64,000 nucleotides of DNA from Umbelopsis ramanniana AG (GCF_025399195.1 NW_026252166.1:1-64000), one strand, 5' to 3'. Numbered from the stretch's first letter, positions 1-10,078 are shown. A program made the numbers and translations. The notes: a model not told the origin generated them from the sequence alone.

Positions 1-5
1 AATGC

Positions 6-12
6 AAAAAAA
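6..12 (-). terminator. Pol III terminator of tRNA-Glu
   Basis: Seven A residues on the plus strand read as a T7 run on the minus strand, one base past the 3' end of the tRNA-Glu gene. This is the usual RNA polymerase III stop signal. Confidence 0.75.
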
Positions 13-13
13 T

Positions 14-85
14 CTCCGAATCGGGGAATCGAACCCCGGCCGACCCGGTGAGAGCGGGTAATCCTGACCACTGGACCAATTCGGA
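14..85 (-). tRNA. tRNA-Glu (CTC anticodon)
   Basis: A 72-nt cloverleaf on the minus strand. The 7-bp acceptor stem pairs TCCGAAT with ATTCGGA and the discriminator is G. The anticodon stem ACCCG/CGGGT encloses a CTCTCAC loop with anticodon CTC, which reads GAG glutamate codons. The T arm holds the GGTTCGATTCC B-box. There is no intron. A T7 terminator follows. Retroelement remnants begin about 220 bp upstream of its 5' end, the side on which Ty3-type elements insert. Confidence 0.93.
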
Positions 86-304
86 TTTTCTTGAAAGTTG
101 GACCGCTGTAATTATGATTATCGGTAACGGCTATCTTTCTCTTGAATAACTATTTTCCGGACTGATAGTTGGTACAAGAAGCACGAGACTGTCTACTACA
201 ACTGAACCCAAGGATACTTTGACAGAGGAACAATATTTTATTAACCAATACATACCATATCCGTCTCATGAAGACAGACGCCGCGATATATTTATCTTAG
301 TCTT

Positions 305-350
305 CTCTCCACACTTCCTCTCTATGCGGACTTACTATAGTCCAAGAGGT
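305..350 (+). repeat. LTR-like fragment, copy 1
   Basis: The stretch ending in TACTATAGTCCAAGAGG matches 4565-4606, which ends in ATACTATAGACCAAGAGG, with the shared upstream cytosine-rich segment and ATGCGGA. It is truncated, because an RNase H fragment follows within 50 bp instead of a primer-binding site and gag. Confidence 0.6.
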
Positions 351-394
351 GCAATTCTCTCACAGTCGCCTGATGTATCTAACAACGGGAGACT

Positions 395-704
395 GTAATT
401 GCATACGCTTCCCGGTCTCTGAAGCAAACTGAGGAGAATTATGCTCCTACTCACCTTTGAAGCTCTGGGAGTCGTCTGGGCAGTCCAACACTTTAAGCAC
501 TATCTTGCAGGGAGACACTTCAAGTTCTTCACTGATCACGCTGGATTAGAATGTATTTTCAACAATCCGAAGCCAAGTTCGAAACCAGTTGGCTGGACCG
601 CTGGTCTCATGGAGTATGATTACACCGTTATGTATCGTAAGAGTGCTGACAACCCAGCAGATGCGTTGTCGCGCCTGGGTCAATTAGAGCACCTTTTCCG
701 TCAG
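395..704 (+). pseudogene. Ty3/gypsy RT/RNase H fragment (frameshifted)
   Basis: The first frame (395 to about 455) reads the segment AYASRSLKQTEENYAPT, typical of the RT-RNase H junction of gypsy-type polyproteins. It then hits a stop, and the neighbouring frame continues from 441 through FEALGVVWAV, the TDH motif and YRKSADNPADALSR, which is the RNase H C-terminus. The shift near 450-460 shows that this is a relic. The stop is at 705-707. Nothing of the polymerase palm domain with its catalytic aspartates remains upstream. Confidence 0.85.
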
Positions 705-963
705 TAAACGTAAAAATCCGGGAGCACCCCAAACTGTAACCAAGGGACTACTAATAGAGGCAGCAACTCATAGCCAAAAAAAAAAAAAGTCAGTACAAAA
801 CAACATAAAAAAGAAGAAAATCAGCAAACTACCAATATCAGAAATTATCAGTAATCAATCTTTGAAAACAAGCGCAAGAATGGGAATGCCCTAAGCACCT
901 TGGTATCTTACGTTACTTACAAGAAGGGTACCGCACTTACACTTGGCTGGACCTTTGGGAGCC

Positions 964-1010
964 GACGTCACTCATAGTCCGTTTGACTATAAATACCGCC
1001 TCTTCTCTTT
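964..1010 (+). repeat. LTR-like fragment, copy 2 (shared)
   Basis: The segment TATAAATACCGCCTCTTC at 989-1006 matches AATAAATACCGCCTCTTC at 4631-4648, and both are preceded by a GTTGAC/GTTTGAC-like stretch. The bases just before it (about 941-963) match the integrase tail at 4330-4355. This copy therefore reads as the 3' LTR of the left element and the 5' LTR of the right one. Confidence 0.6.
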
Positions 1011-1236
1011 GTATGAAAAAAGGATCTCTGGTTTCCTGACCTTTTTGCACCGCACACGTAACAGAAGCGTCGATGACAAAAATGTAGAAGAGCTTGAGAT
1101 GCCAGGAACTATCGTAAGGAACCAAGAGGATGACACTGTTGCGACGAAAGCGAACCAAGAAGACGATACGATTGTGATTGCATAGTTAGATCACCAAGAA
1201 GCGCCTGATACCGCAGCCATTGGCATCAATTATCAA

Positions 1237-1629
1237 ATGTCAGAGAATCCCGAGATTAACGCGCAGTGGTTGTTGGAATCTGTCAACATTCTCTGCGACA
1301 TTCCGACATTTCACATTGCGAAAAGCAGACGGAAATTTTTTCCCATCAGCTTAGCCGAAATGAGAAGTGAACAAGAAAGAAAGAAGACAGCAGAAAAACC
1401 GAATGTGAAGGAACTTCCTAGAGGTGTTCGTGTCGCAAACCCTGACACATTCAGAGGAACGCGCACAGCAAGCGCAGTAGAAGATTGGATTTTCTCCATG
1501 GAACGATATCGAAACATCGTACCCATGACATCCATCCGACAAGTTGCCTTTGCAGTCAACCTGTTACGCGAAGACGCCAGCTTGTGGTGGCAACAATTTG
1601 GATTACGACGTCCGGAAAGTGAGGAATAG
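1237..1629 (+). pseudogene. Gag-like fragment of LTR retrotransposon
   Basis: A 130-codon open frame lying just after the middle LTR, where gag is expected. Its second half contains NPDTFRGTRTASAVEDWIF and ends with LLREDASLWWQQF, the kind of tryptophan-rich capsid segment found in gypsy-type Gag (retrotrans_gag). It stops at 1627-1629 and no zinc knuckle is visible. The function (capsid formation) follows from family resemblance, and the copy looks inactive. Confidence 0.6.
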
Positions 1630-2217
1630 CTGACTGGACCACTTTCTGCGGATACTTCCATGCTGAATTCAAGCCAAGAAATTCAGAAGCTATTTTCCGA
1701 CAGCAACTCCATAACGAGTGGTTGAAGGCATTCTCAAGATGTCAGGTAAATCAACGAAAATAAAAAGTACATCATGACGAAATGCATCCTTTAGACGTAC
1801 CAGCAGAATTCCATCGTTGACATCTGGACTTTATCGGCCCAGTGGATTACCTCCGACCCTAAAGTCACTAAAGATGTGGCCGACGGCATTCGCTGGCTTC
1901 GGGGTAAGGATGGCCGAAAGGCTAAGCGCACGCTCAAAGTCAATAAGCTGAATGTAGAGATGGGGACTCTGACTCCATGGCTACCGACGATAGTACAGGT
2001 TTCAGCACGGATGATGATGCGGAAACTAGTTCGAGTCTGAGCTCTAGTGCTCAGGAAGACCAACCGAGCCGCAGGAAGGAGCTGCTGAGGCCAATGGAAG
2101 CGACAGTGGTTATCTCCGGCCAATCTACTAGAGGTTGAGTACCAGTCAAGTGAGAAGAAAGATGATCAAAACGTCTTACAAACCAATGTTCCCTCACAAG
2201 ACGATCTCCTCAACACC

Positions 2218-2743
2218 GTGGCAGACCTCCATGCCCGTATTGCAGCAATGGAAAACAACCGCAACTCGGCTGCCATGGATTGGTCAGAACACCAAGACGA
2301 TGAATGCATCCAGGCTCGCCTTCCAGACACGGAATTTACTCCATACGCCAAGTTTTTGGAAGCGTTACCTTCCATGCAAAAAGATTTTTTCCGGTCCCCT
2401 CTACCGGACATGGATCGGCGACGTTTTCTGGCCGACTGCCCACGCAATCTACTCAGGAACTATCAACCGCCTCCAGTTAACTCAGTCAATATGGGTTCCT
2501 TATCCCGAAAGTTCGACACCCAAATGGCGGATGTTCAATATCGGTTGTCAGGCCTCACCAGGCCTTTGGATTACTTCTTACATCGGGCCCTTCAACAAGT
2601 TTCCACCCCTCAAGACGACATCATTGATTTCGTCAATGCCATGCACGAACTCATCATGGACACGGCGTCTCAAATCACGCAGACACGCATCGACAATTTG
2701 TACCGTGGAGCCGGTATGCAAGGACAAGCACCACGCTTGACCC
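2218..2743 (+). pseudogene. Gag-like or unknown retroelement frame
   Basis: An open frame starting with MADLHARIAAMENN and continuing through a segment with LTRPLDYFLHRAL and DTASQITQTRIDNLYRG. It lies between the Gag-like fragment and the protease-like frame and is probably structural protein of the same or a second element. I have seen similar text near DIRS-like elements of Mucorales, but that is memory and not a search result. No catalytic motif is visible. Confidence 0.35.
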
Positions 2744-3526
2744 GTGGATACTGGGGCCGGTGCTTCTATCATTAGCGAACCTTTGGCGGAAGCGTTGGGC
2801 TTATCTATCGATAAATCCGACCGTATCAACGTTCAAGCCTTTGATGGCACCGAAGGAAGGTCGTTAGGTGTACGCCGTGCCGTAAAGGTCAAGATTGGAG
2901 ACGAAGAGTACGATGAAGACCTTCTCGTTCAAAGCCGCAAGGACAACCTTCTACTCTTGGAAATGACCTTTCTGATAAACAACGATGCACGCATCCATCC
3001 GCAGACTGGGAAGGTCGCTTTCGCTTCCGGCAATGCCAACCATGTCGACCAGTGGGAAGAAGAAGGTGATCTGGAGGACGAAGAAGACACCTTGCGCGCA
3101 TTCACTGTCAGCTTCAGGCAGGATGAGGAAGTTCCCCCGGCGCATACAGGCATAGGCTTGGAAGACTTGTTCGGCGAAGGCGAAGAAGAAGACTCGTCCG
3201 AGTCCCTTGAGGAGACACCAAAGGCGGTTTGTGATTTTCTGGACGAATCCAAGGACATCTGGTTTGTTTATTCAATCCGCTACCTAGCTCCCTGTCAATT
3301 TGATGCAGGTTATATGGACTTTGCTCTCTTATATCAAAAAGACGTTTGTACGGCCCATATTTATTTCGTTCTGTTACTTGTAAGTAATAAACCTTCCCTT
3401 TTCTATTTATCTCCTCTGCTCTATTTTTTTCAGAAGACACTTCACTGCTTCCTTTTTCAGATTTGTTTCTTTATCCTTCCGCCTCTGATTGCAAAACTTC
3501 TCTCATTTGCAAACCTTTCTCTCTAA
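2744..3526 (+). pseudogene. Retrotransposon aspartyl-protease-like frame
   Basis: Begins with DTGAGASIISEPLAEALGL, the active-site loop of retropepsin-type aspartyl proteases (D-T-G-A), followed by a second-half segment with VKVKIGDEEYDEDLLV. After about residue 130 the frame becomes acidic and then low-complexity, and it stops at 3524-3526 with no RT domain, so it is truncated. The protease would process the Gag-Pol polyprotein. Its position between Gag-like and integrase frames fits Ty3/gypsy order with RT and RNase H deleted. Confidence 0.6.
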
Positions 3527-3679
3527 GTAAGCCACTTTTATTGAATGTCCCCGTCTGAAGACAGTACCCCCGTCTACGGGTCTGTAAACTCAAGTTCCCT
3601 GATCAGGAATCCAAACCTTTTCTACGGGAAGCGAAACAAGGGCTCAAGAGGGCAAAAGTTCCACTCCCTGTGAAGTTTA

Positions 3680-4512
3680 TTGACCGTCGGACCACTGCTC
3701 ACTTCCTGTTCAACGAGATCGTGTGTCGCCACGGAGTACCACAGTACATGCCCACCGATTGTGGGTCCAACTTCACTCGGTATTTGTGAAGGATTTCCTG
3801 AACACAGTGCAGTGCAAGTGCTTGACCACCAAGGCGTATCGTCTCAAGTCAACAGTCTGTGTGAGAGGCTGAACCAGACTCTGGCGCAAACTTTCTTAAA
3901 ACCTGCCTCCAACGGGATGACACTAGCAACTGGGACAAGTAATTTAACCAAGCACTATTGGATATACGGACGATGCCAAGCGATGTTTCTAAACATACCT
4001 CTGCGAAGTTACTATACGGGTATGAAAAACGCACTCCAGCTACTTGGCCGGCGCCGCGCCAAAATTACGTCGGTGATGTCAGTGAAGAACTTGTCTCGGG
4101 ATCAAGGTGATCGACCACGCTATGCAAGAGCTGTGGCGATCTGTCCAAGCTCAAGTGGATGAGCGCAAGAGAACGTTCAAGTCGAGATACGACCGAGATG
4201 TGTTCTCCAAGACGTTTAATCTAGGCGACGCGATATTTGATGCGCGACCATATACCTGCGGGAAAGCTTGAGGCTAAGTGGATAGGCCCATTGACCGTGA
4301 CGAGGATAAACCTTAACGGTACTTACCATCTGGCTGCACCTTTTGGGAGCCGACTTGCCGGAGCTGTGAATGGCGATGTCATAAAGCCGTGGGTCGAACG
4401 TGCTGGAATGGTCCCTGATGTCTTGACCGCGAGAGATGCGGAAAGGCAGTTGTTGGCATTTCGTCAGAAGATTTTATTGGATCAACACACGGGAGAGGAA
4501 GTCGACACTTAG
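3680..4512 (+). pseudogene. Integrase remnant with GPY/F-like tail
   Basis: At about 3720-3775 one frame reads CRHGVPQYMPTDCGSNFT, the second catalytic-aspartate region of retroviral-type integrases. A neighbouring frame continues with CLTTKAYRLKSTVCERLNQT, where the normal family has a glutamate-bearing helix (the third catalytic residue). After further breaks, 4237-4512 reads GKLEAKWIGPLTVTRIN and GDVIKPW, the C-terminal GPY/F module that binds DNA or chromatin. Several frameshifts make it nonfunctional. The 3' LTR follows at about 4522. Confidence 0.75.
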
Positions 4513-4521
4513 GGGAGGGAC

Positions 4522-4690
4522 ATGAGAAGCTGTGAAATAAATGTGTCAGTGGCTGTCTCTTTCTCCTCACTTCCCCTCCCAATGCGGAATACTATAGACC
4601 AAGAGGCCGGTCAACTATTGTCTAGTTGACAATAAATACCGCCTCTTCCCTTCGAGACCTCAATTTTACACCAGAATAAGCATTATCTGT
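4522..4690 (+). repeat. LTR-like sequence, copy 3 (3' LTR)
   Basis: Follows a purine-rich tract (AGGGGAGGGA at 4511-4520) that could be the polypurine tract and begins with TG. It carries both segments shared with the other LTR copies (4565-4606 with copy 1, 4631-4648 with copy 2). The right border is a guess. Confidence 0.55.
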
Positions 4691-4744
4691 ATTTAAAAAA
4701 AGCAATAAATCTGAATGTAACTTTTACTATCTTTATTTTTCCCT

Positions 4745-4801
4745 TAATGTCGGATCTCTGCTTCTGTAGAGTCAAACTAGAATAATACTGCTTGTTATTT
4801 C
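4745..4801 (+). repeat. Left arm of inverted repeat
   Basis: Starts TAATGTCGGATCTCTGCTTC. It pairs with the reverse complement of 5209-5265 with about seven differences over 55 bases, including the AAACTAGA and TACTTGTTATT blocks (left arm TGCTTGTTATT). Confidence 0.75.
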
Positions 4802-4984
4802 TTGATACCTTGAGATAATACTTCACCTTTGGCTCAGGTTATATTCAACGAGTACTTCGCATCAAATAGACTTTGACGTTTGCACTCCGATATTATGATC
4901 GTTTCTTTGTCACAGTGTCAGTGCACGCTCCTCAGAGGCATCCACAGCGTCTTCTTCAATGTCATCGTTGTTGTGAGCGCTGAC

Positions 4985-5205
4985 GTGGCGTTGTTTTCCG
5001 CAAGGTGTTGTTGGTGGAGTGATACTGAAAATTCGCTACATTGAGTCGATCTACGTGGATACATACTGATAGCCCATTCTCGTAACAATTTTTTAATTCG
5101 TATGTGCCCGTGAGTCATTCTCGATACTTATCCAATATGGTCCAAGCCATTCACTGTCGAACTTCCGCACATTTTTATTTTTTTTTGCGCGAGTGAGCTG
5201 AGCAC
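4985..5205 (-). pseudogene. Ty3/gypsy integrase C-terminal fragment
   Basis: The minus strand reads VRKFDSEWLGPYWI, the GPY/F hallmark. After a frame change it reads YELKNCYENGLSV and IHVDRLNVA, the standard ending of this module. Only the C-terminal region is present and the frame is broken, so it is a relic from a different insertion than the plus-strand elements to its left. Confidence 0.7.
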
Positions 5206-5208
5206 TTG

Positions 5209-5265
5209 AATAACAAGTAGTATCACATCTAGTTTGGATTCTACAGAAGCAGGGATCCGACATTA
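5209..5265 (-). repeat. Right arm of inverted repeat
   Basis: Reverse complement of the left arm at 4745-4801. The outer end reads TAATGTCGGATCCCTGCTTC on the minus strand. Confidence 0.75.
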
Positions 5266-6680
5266 GAAAGATCATTGGCAAAAGTCTGAGCGTTAATCAT
5301 TACATTCAATTTGAATTAGTAAATTTGGTTGAGATTTATAAAAGTAATAAACTCGCGAGTGTTTAAGAAATTTTTAGTAGAATGTCACTTCATTATTCTT
5401 CACCTATCCCTTGCGTGTAATGACCGCTGGCATTGTTTTAGCGAGACGAAAAAAGCAAATTCTTGAAGCGGCTGAAGGCGTTAGCTACACTGAAATCTCA
5501 TCAGTGGGTACGAATAATACTGTCTCAAAAGTGAGAGAGGATAAACGCAAGTTGAACAATGAAAAGGAAATGTTTTAGTTTTTCATACCGCAAATCTTTA
5601 TTTCGAAAAAGAAGCAGCAGCCGCTCGGAGCTTGCATGCATGAAACACCTACCTTTTGACTTTATGTTTTTGTAACTACTGTTATATGCAATTGGGAAAG
5701 CGTGATTAAAAAAAAATGGCCATGATTTCTATGGCCAATTGCTACAAACTCGTTTATGGGAAAAGATAAAAAAATTCGTTCGTATATTCCACGACTTTAA
5801 ACTTTGTTCTTGCTTTGTTACGTTTTTAAAATCTGGGAAGATGCTCTTTATGGCGAAAGTGCATATACTGCCCATTAATTTATTAAAGGTAAACAGTTGT
5901 TTAGGAGTGTTATGCGTCCAATACCTTCACAATTATACAACATTTCTAAGTCTATACTAGGATCACGATACTAGAGCAGAGAGCCTGAAATTATATCGCA
6001 ATAATCAATAATTTAAGCGGGCGAGAAAAAGGCATCAACCACATATACTCACACAGCAAGTGGTGAAGAAATAGATGTTAAATACAATGACAGCAGAAAT
6101 CATACAACGTAGTGCAGGATGGAACATATTGAATCAGCCTCATTTACATCTCCCACTGATAAAGAGAACAAAAAAACCATGTATGATGAGTAAAAAAAAT
6201 GGTGATGGTTTGCTAAATAGTGAGCATCAAGAGAAAACTAACGAAGATGCGATTCTAGTGCAAACTGATGAATCTGCGCTTCGTTGCCGTATAAAGCGGC
6301 CTGTCAATATCAGTCGCTATATTTAGTGACCGATTCTACGGTTTGTAAGTAAGGATAAGATAAAAAATATTTTCTACCTGATGTGATTTTTTTTTCCCCA
6401 TATGATTTTTTTAAAGTATTGTGGTGATGTGGTCTTGATGGTAATCAAGGCAACACTGACTACTGGCAGGTAAAGCCTACTTCTAAGGGTAATCCGGCGA
6501 AAAATTCAGTAATAATAACAGCTCCAAATACACATTTAAAATTTAATGATCGTCTGTATTTACTATATATATGTCTGATTGCCTCACGGATACCAACGAA
6601 TCGCTGGTGAACGAACCAGCTTGAGCAGGTATATTATACAACAGAACAATAGTACTATAAAAACCGACTTGCCAGATTAC
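5266..6680. other. AT-rich intergenic stretch with only small frames
   Basis: No gene is recognised. A 52-codon frame at 5420-5578 (plus) contains KKQILEAAEGVSYTEIS, which faintly resembles a helix-turn-helix and might be a transposase scrap; confidence is low. An 83-codon frame at 6075-6326 shows no known motif. The rest looks like decayed intergenic DNA. Confidence 0.4.
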
Positions 6681-6754
6681 GATTTCTTGGTGTAGTCGGT
6701 TATCACGTCTGTCTAACACACAGACGGTCGCCGGTTCGAATCCGGCAGAAATCA
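6681..6754 (+). tRNA. tRNA-Val (AAC anticodon)
   Basis: A 74-nt cloverleaf. The acceptor GATTTCT pairs with AGAAATC and the discriminator is A. The anticodon stem TCTGT/ACAGA holds the loop CTAACAC with anticodon AAC (valine). The A-box region TGGTGTAGTCGG and the B-box GGTTCGAATCC are intact. There is no intron, and a T6 terminator follows directly. Confidence 0.95.
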
Positions 6755-6755
6755 C

Positions 6756-6761
6756 TTTTTT
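6756..6761 (+). terminator. Pol III terminator of tRNA-Val
   Basis: T6 run two bases after the discriminator base of tRNA-Val. Confidence 0.85.
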
Positions 6762-6878
6762 GCATCTTCTGATTGTGTTTTTATAGTATTTTTAAAGATT
6801 TATTTTCAAACAACGTCATTCAAATAAACACATCGAAGAACTTCACTGCTAAGCTGCGACTTCAATCTATATCAAAAA

Positions 6879-7509
6879 ATGTCCATCGGTATCCCAATCA
6901 AGCTACTTCATGAAGCCCAGGGACATATCATTACGCTTGAATTAAAGACTGGGCAATTATACCGCGGAAAACTTTACGATGGTTTGTACTTTCTGCTTCT
7001 ATATCTTGAATGTGCGATCTTTCAAGCTCATTGTTCTATTTACTTTATCTCGTTTCCTCACCGATCCATCACACGAATCAAACCTCTTGTCTTTACATGC
7101 GACACTTATCAACTTTTAGCCGAAGATAATATGAATGTGCAACTCAAAGAAGTTACCGTGACAGCTCGGGATGGTCGCGTGTCTCAGTTGGAACAAGTTT
7201 ACATTCGTGGATCACAAGTTCGATTTTTCATCGTCCCAGACATGTTGAAGAATGCGCCAATGTTTAAGAATGTCAAACCTGGATCATTGAAGGGTAGAGG
7301 AATAGGAATGGGTAGAGGACGAGCAACAGTCGCGCGAGCTCAAGGTATGTTCCCACTTACTAACTGCTTGAAGCTTTTACCGCAGCTTGCTAATACGTTC
7401 GTTACTCACAGCACGAGGACGAGGAGGTCGCGGTGGTGGCGGTTTTAGAGGTGGCAGAGGAGGCGGTCCAGGTATGCCCCCTGGTGGTGGTCGCGGCAGA
7501 CCATATTAG
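6879..7509 (+). CDS. SMD3: Small nuclear ribonucleoprotein Sm D3
   Basis: Core Sm protein that joins the seven-member ring on U1, U2, U4 and U5 snRNAs for pre-mRNA splicing. Exons are 6879-6981, 7120-7344 and 7412-7509 (introns 138 and 67 bp), giving 141 aa, close to human SmD3 (126 aa). [16 protein letters not shown] and YRGKLYDAEDNMN form the Sm1 region (about residues 5-40). [14 protein letters not shown] (about 58-71) is Sm2, followed by DMLKNAPM. The tail from about residue 108 is an RG-rich stretch, the kind that is symmetrically dimethylated and bound by SMN. The exon 1-2 join restores the conserved DAEDN. The ATG lies only 124 bp after tRNA-Val on the same strand. Confidence 0.93.
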
Positions 7510-7810
7510 TCGACTGCGTATCGCTTTTCATTTCAAAACACAAAAAACATAAAGCACGACTCTTTCGCAAAATCTCTGTCCACTACGACGTCATTGTCAA
7601 AACCTACTAGGACAACCCCTGTACATGTGCAATAATAAACGTTCAACGAGATTATACTTTGGTTATCGGTAGGGCATGGCATGTTGTATTGCCTTAGAGG
7701 CAATATATGCTGACTAGTATTAGATACAACGATTTGGTTGGTTTATTATCAGGCACTTAAGGGCATAATGACACTCATGTCAGTTAATGACAGTTTGTGT
7801 GTCTAACGGT
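7510..7810. other. Convergent 3' intergenic region
   Basis: 301 bp between the stop codons of SmD3 (plus) and the FATP-like gene (minus). It should contain both 3' UTRs and poly(A) sites; an AATAAA-like block (AATAATAAAC) lies near 7630. No other feature was seen. Confidence 0.5.
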
Positions 7811-10078
7811 TTATAATTTAGCTTTTCCTGTCGTGATCTGATCACTTGCTTCCTTTTCAAAGGGAATATAGGTATCGCCGACAAGCCAGTAGACTGGTTC
7901 ACCAGGGGTAACTTTAGCAAGGTCAATGCCTTGATTGCGATATTCAACCTTACGCTGCTTGAACGTTCCAGTCATTTCCATACTGAAATAGTGTTTTAAT
8001 ATGGGGTTAGCGGTATGGTTTTTTGCGTATGAGAGAAAAAGTTCAGCTCAGTGTACTCACGCTGGAACAAATCGAAGGAAAAGGGGTATAGCGTATTTGG
8101 GGAGACGCTGTTGAACGAAACGAAAGAAATCCTTGAAGTCTATAGAGGCACCATCTTGCATGACAATAGCAGCCATACCAGCACGGCCGTCATGATTAGG
8201 AACCTCAGTACCGTAGACGTTAGCCTCGGCAACTCCTGGGTAGACACCGAGCACTTGTGCGACTTCGGCTGTGGAAACATTTTCACCTTTCCAACGGAAA
8301 GTGTCACCCACACGATCACCGAAAATGAAAAATCCGTCCTTGGTAAGTTTCAGCAAGTCACCAGTTCGGAAGTAAGCATCGCCTTTCGCAAAGACATGCG
8401 TCAAGATCTTCTTGTTTGTAGCCTGTTCATTCTTGTAATAGCCTTTGAATTCGAGAGGGCCTCCCATTTTGATAAGTACAAGAAGTTCACCTGGTTCATC
8501 GTATGCGCACTATTCAACAGTCGTTAAGTAACATTGGAAATGATCCAAAAATAAGATAAAATGGTACTGAATTGATATGTTCAACTTACTTCGATGCAAT
8601 ACCCATGCTTGTCGCGCACAGGTTCTTCTGAAATAGGGTCGATTTTGATAATTTTGAGTTCACCGGTCAAAGTTCTGGTAAGGTAGCCACGGAAACCGAC
8701 GGCACCACTTCCAAATTCGTTGGTATTTGGATTAAACAAGCTGCTTGGACCTTCGGTAGCGCCATAAAATTCACTAATTTTGCCAACACCGAAGCGATCT
8801 CTGAAGCGGTTCCAAACGTCTGGACGCATTCCGTTACCGTAAGCCATACGAACGCGATGCTTATTCTCGGCTGAATTGAAAGGCTGAGATAGCAAATATC
8901 GGCAAATCTCTCCAATGTAAACCATGACAGTGACATCATATCGAATGCATTCTTCCCAGAACTTGGTGACACTGAATTTGCGGCCAAGAACAAGAGTAGC
9001 ACCACTCTGTATAGCTACTGCGGTAGCTACAATTTGGCCGGAGCTGTGATACAAAGGAAGACAGCAGTAGACTCTGTCAGTGCCGTGAACACCATGAATA
9101 TTCATGTAGCTCATACCACCAAAGTTCATGCGAGTGTGCTCGACAATAGCGGGCTTAGGTAAACCGGTGGTGCCGCTTGTGTAGATAAGCATAGCAGGTT
9201 CACCATATTGGGCGTTTTCAATGTACTCTTCACTGATCTCTGCATCTGAAAATCTTGCCAAGGTATCTTTGGTAACTGTTTCTGCAAAGGGCATGGAAGG
9301 TTCATGTTCACCGTAGCCCCAAATTTCAATACCGAGATCCGAAAGTTCCTTAACGCAAGGTTGTACAGCTCCAGCATAAACGGGGTCGAACAAAAAGAAA
9401 TTAGACTTGGCGACCTTAACACAGTGAATCAATGCCGCGTCAGTCAACTGATTGTTGATTAGGGCGGGGATGGCACCGATTTTCATGAGTCCGAACTGTG
9501 CAACGAAGAGAGAAGGATGGTTCTGATGCATCATGCAAACTACATCACCCTTTTTGATGCCTTTAGACTGGAACCATCTGGCAATTCTGCTTGAGGCTAA
9601 TTTGTTGTTAGTAAGCCGACTTACCAACAAAACATCGCGGTTCTAGCTAATAACTGTGAATTGAAATATTCGATCCCTACCTCTGTCCATATCTTTATAA
9701 GTCCATGATTCATTTTCAAAGATGACAAAGATCTTGTCGGGGTGAGCTTCGAGCTTTTCCTTGAAACGGTAAAAGTAATTAAGCTTTCCCTTGAATTTTC
9801 TCATGAAATGGCTGAGAGCAAAAAGGTCAGATTATTAGGCAGGTTCCGCGGATAGACGGACAAACTGAAATGGACACAAGACGTACTATGATTGCATAAG
9901 AATAGCTGCTCTGATTTGAGTCCAGTCACGGCTTATGAGGAGCTTGGAGTCGATATACATACTGCCGAGGATGCCGGCGGCTGCAACCTTGGCGACAGTA
10001 GCTAGGTGGAAGAGTTGAATTTTCTTTTATCGACAAGTAAACATGTAGAATATTCAAATTACACCAACCTGCATCCAT
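7811..10078 (-). CDS. FAT1: Very-long-chain acyl-CoA synthetase / fatty acid transport protein (FATP family)
   Basis: Activates long and very long chain fatty acids to CoA thioesters and couples this to uptake; family members sit in plasma membrane, lipid droplets or peroxisomes. Exons on the minus strand: 10078-10069, 10001-9887, 9811-9681, 9596-8590, 8509-8061 and 7982-7811, giving 627 aa, the usual FATP length. Seen: an N-terminal hydrophobic stretch (VAAAGILGSMYI), the AMP-binding P-loop IYTSGTTGLPKPA near residue 224, EFYGATEG, and the FATP/VLACS signature from YFRTGDLL to GFFIFGDRVGDTFRWKGENVS. All joins keep frame. The first coding exon is only 10 nt (M-D-A), so the start relies on splicing at 10068/10002. 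The gene symbol follows the yeast homologue and orthology is inferred. Confidence 0.9.

Larger units (their letters stand above)
300..4690 (+). mobile_element. Decayed Ty3/gypsy-type LTR retrotransposons, tandem remnants
   Basis: A composite of broken retrotransposon pieces, all on the plus strand. From left to right: an LTR-like stretch, an RT/RNase H fragment, a scrap of integrase C-terminus near 940-965 running into a second LTR-like stretch, a Gag-like frame, a protease-like frame, two integrase frames and a third LTR-like stretch. The order suggests two elements in tandem sharing the middle LTR, each with internal deletions and frameshifts. No complete reverse transcriptase is visible, so the copy cannot be autonomous. 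Family assignment rests on the RNase H motifs, the GPY/F-like integrase tail and the protease-before-integrase order. The outer borders are uncertain and I could not see target-site duplications. Confidence 0.8.
4745..5265. mobile_element. Inverted-repeat unit carrying an integrase tail
   Basis: A 521-bp unit bounded by imperfect inverted repeats of about 55 bp (4745-4801 and 5209-5265), both starting TAATGTCGGAT at the outside. The interior holds a minus-strand Ty3/gypsy integrase C-terminus. This could be two opposed LTR ends enclosing the 3' part of an element, or a foldback element that captured it. Flanking target-site duplications are not evident. Confidence 0.55.

Noticed and set aside
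6543-6755. Minus-strand 70-codon frame reading ISAGFEPATVCVLD
   Set aside because: It is the antisense translation of the tRNA-Val gene, a common false protein in databases.
8051-8527. 158-codon plus-strand frame inside the FATP-like gene
   Set aside because: Antisense shadow of the conserved FATP signature exon.
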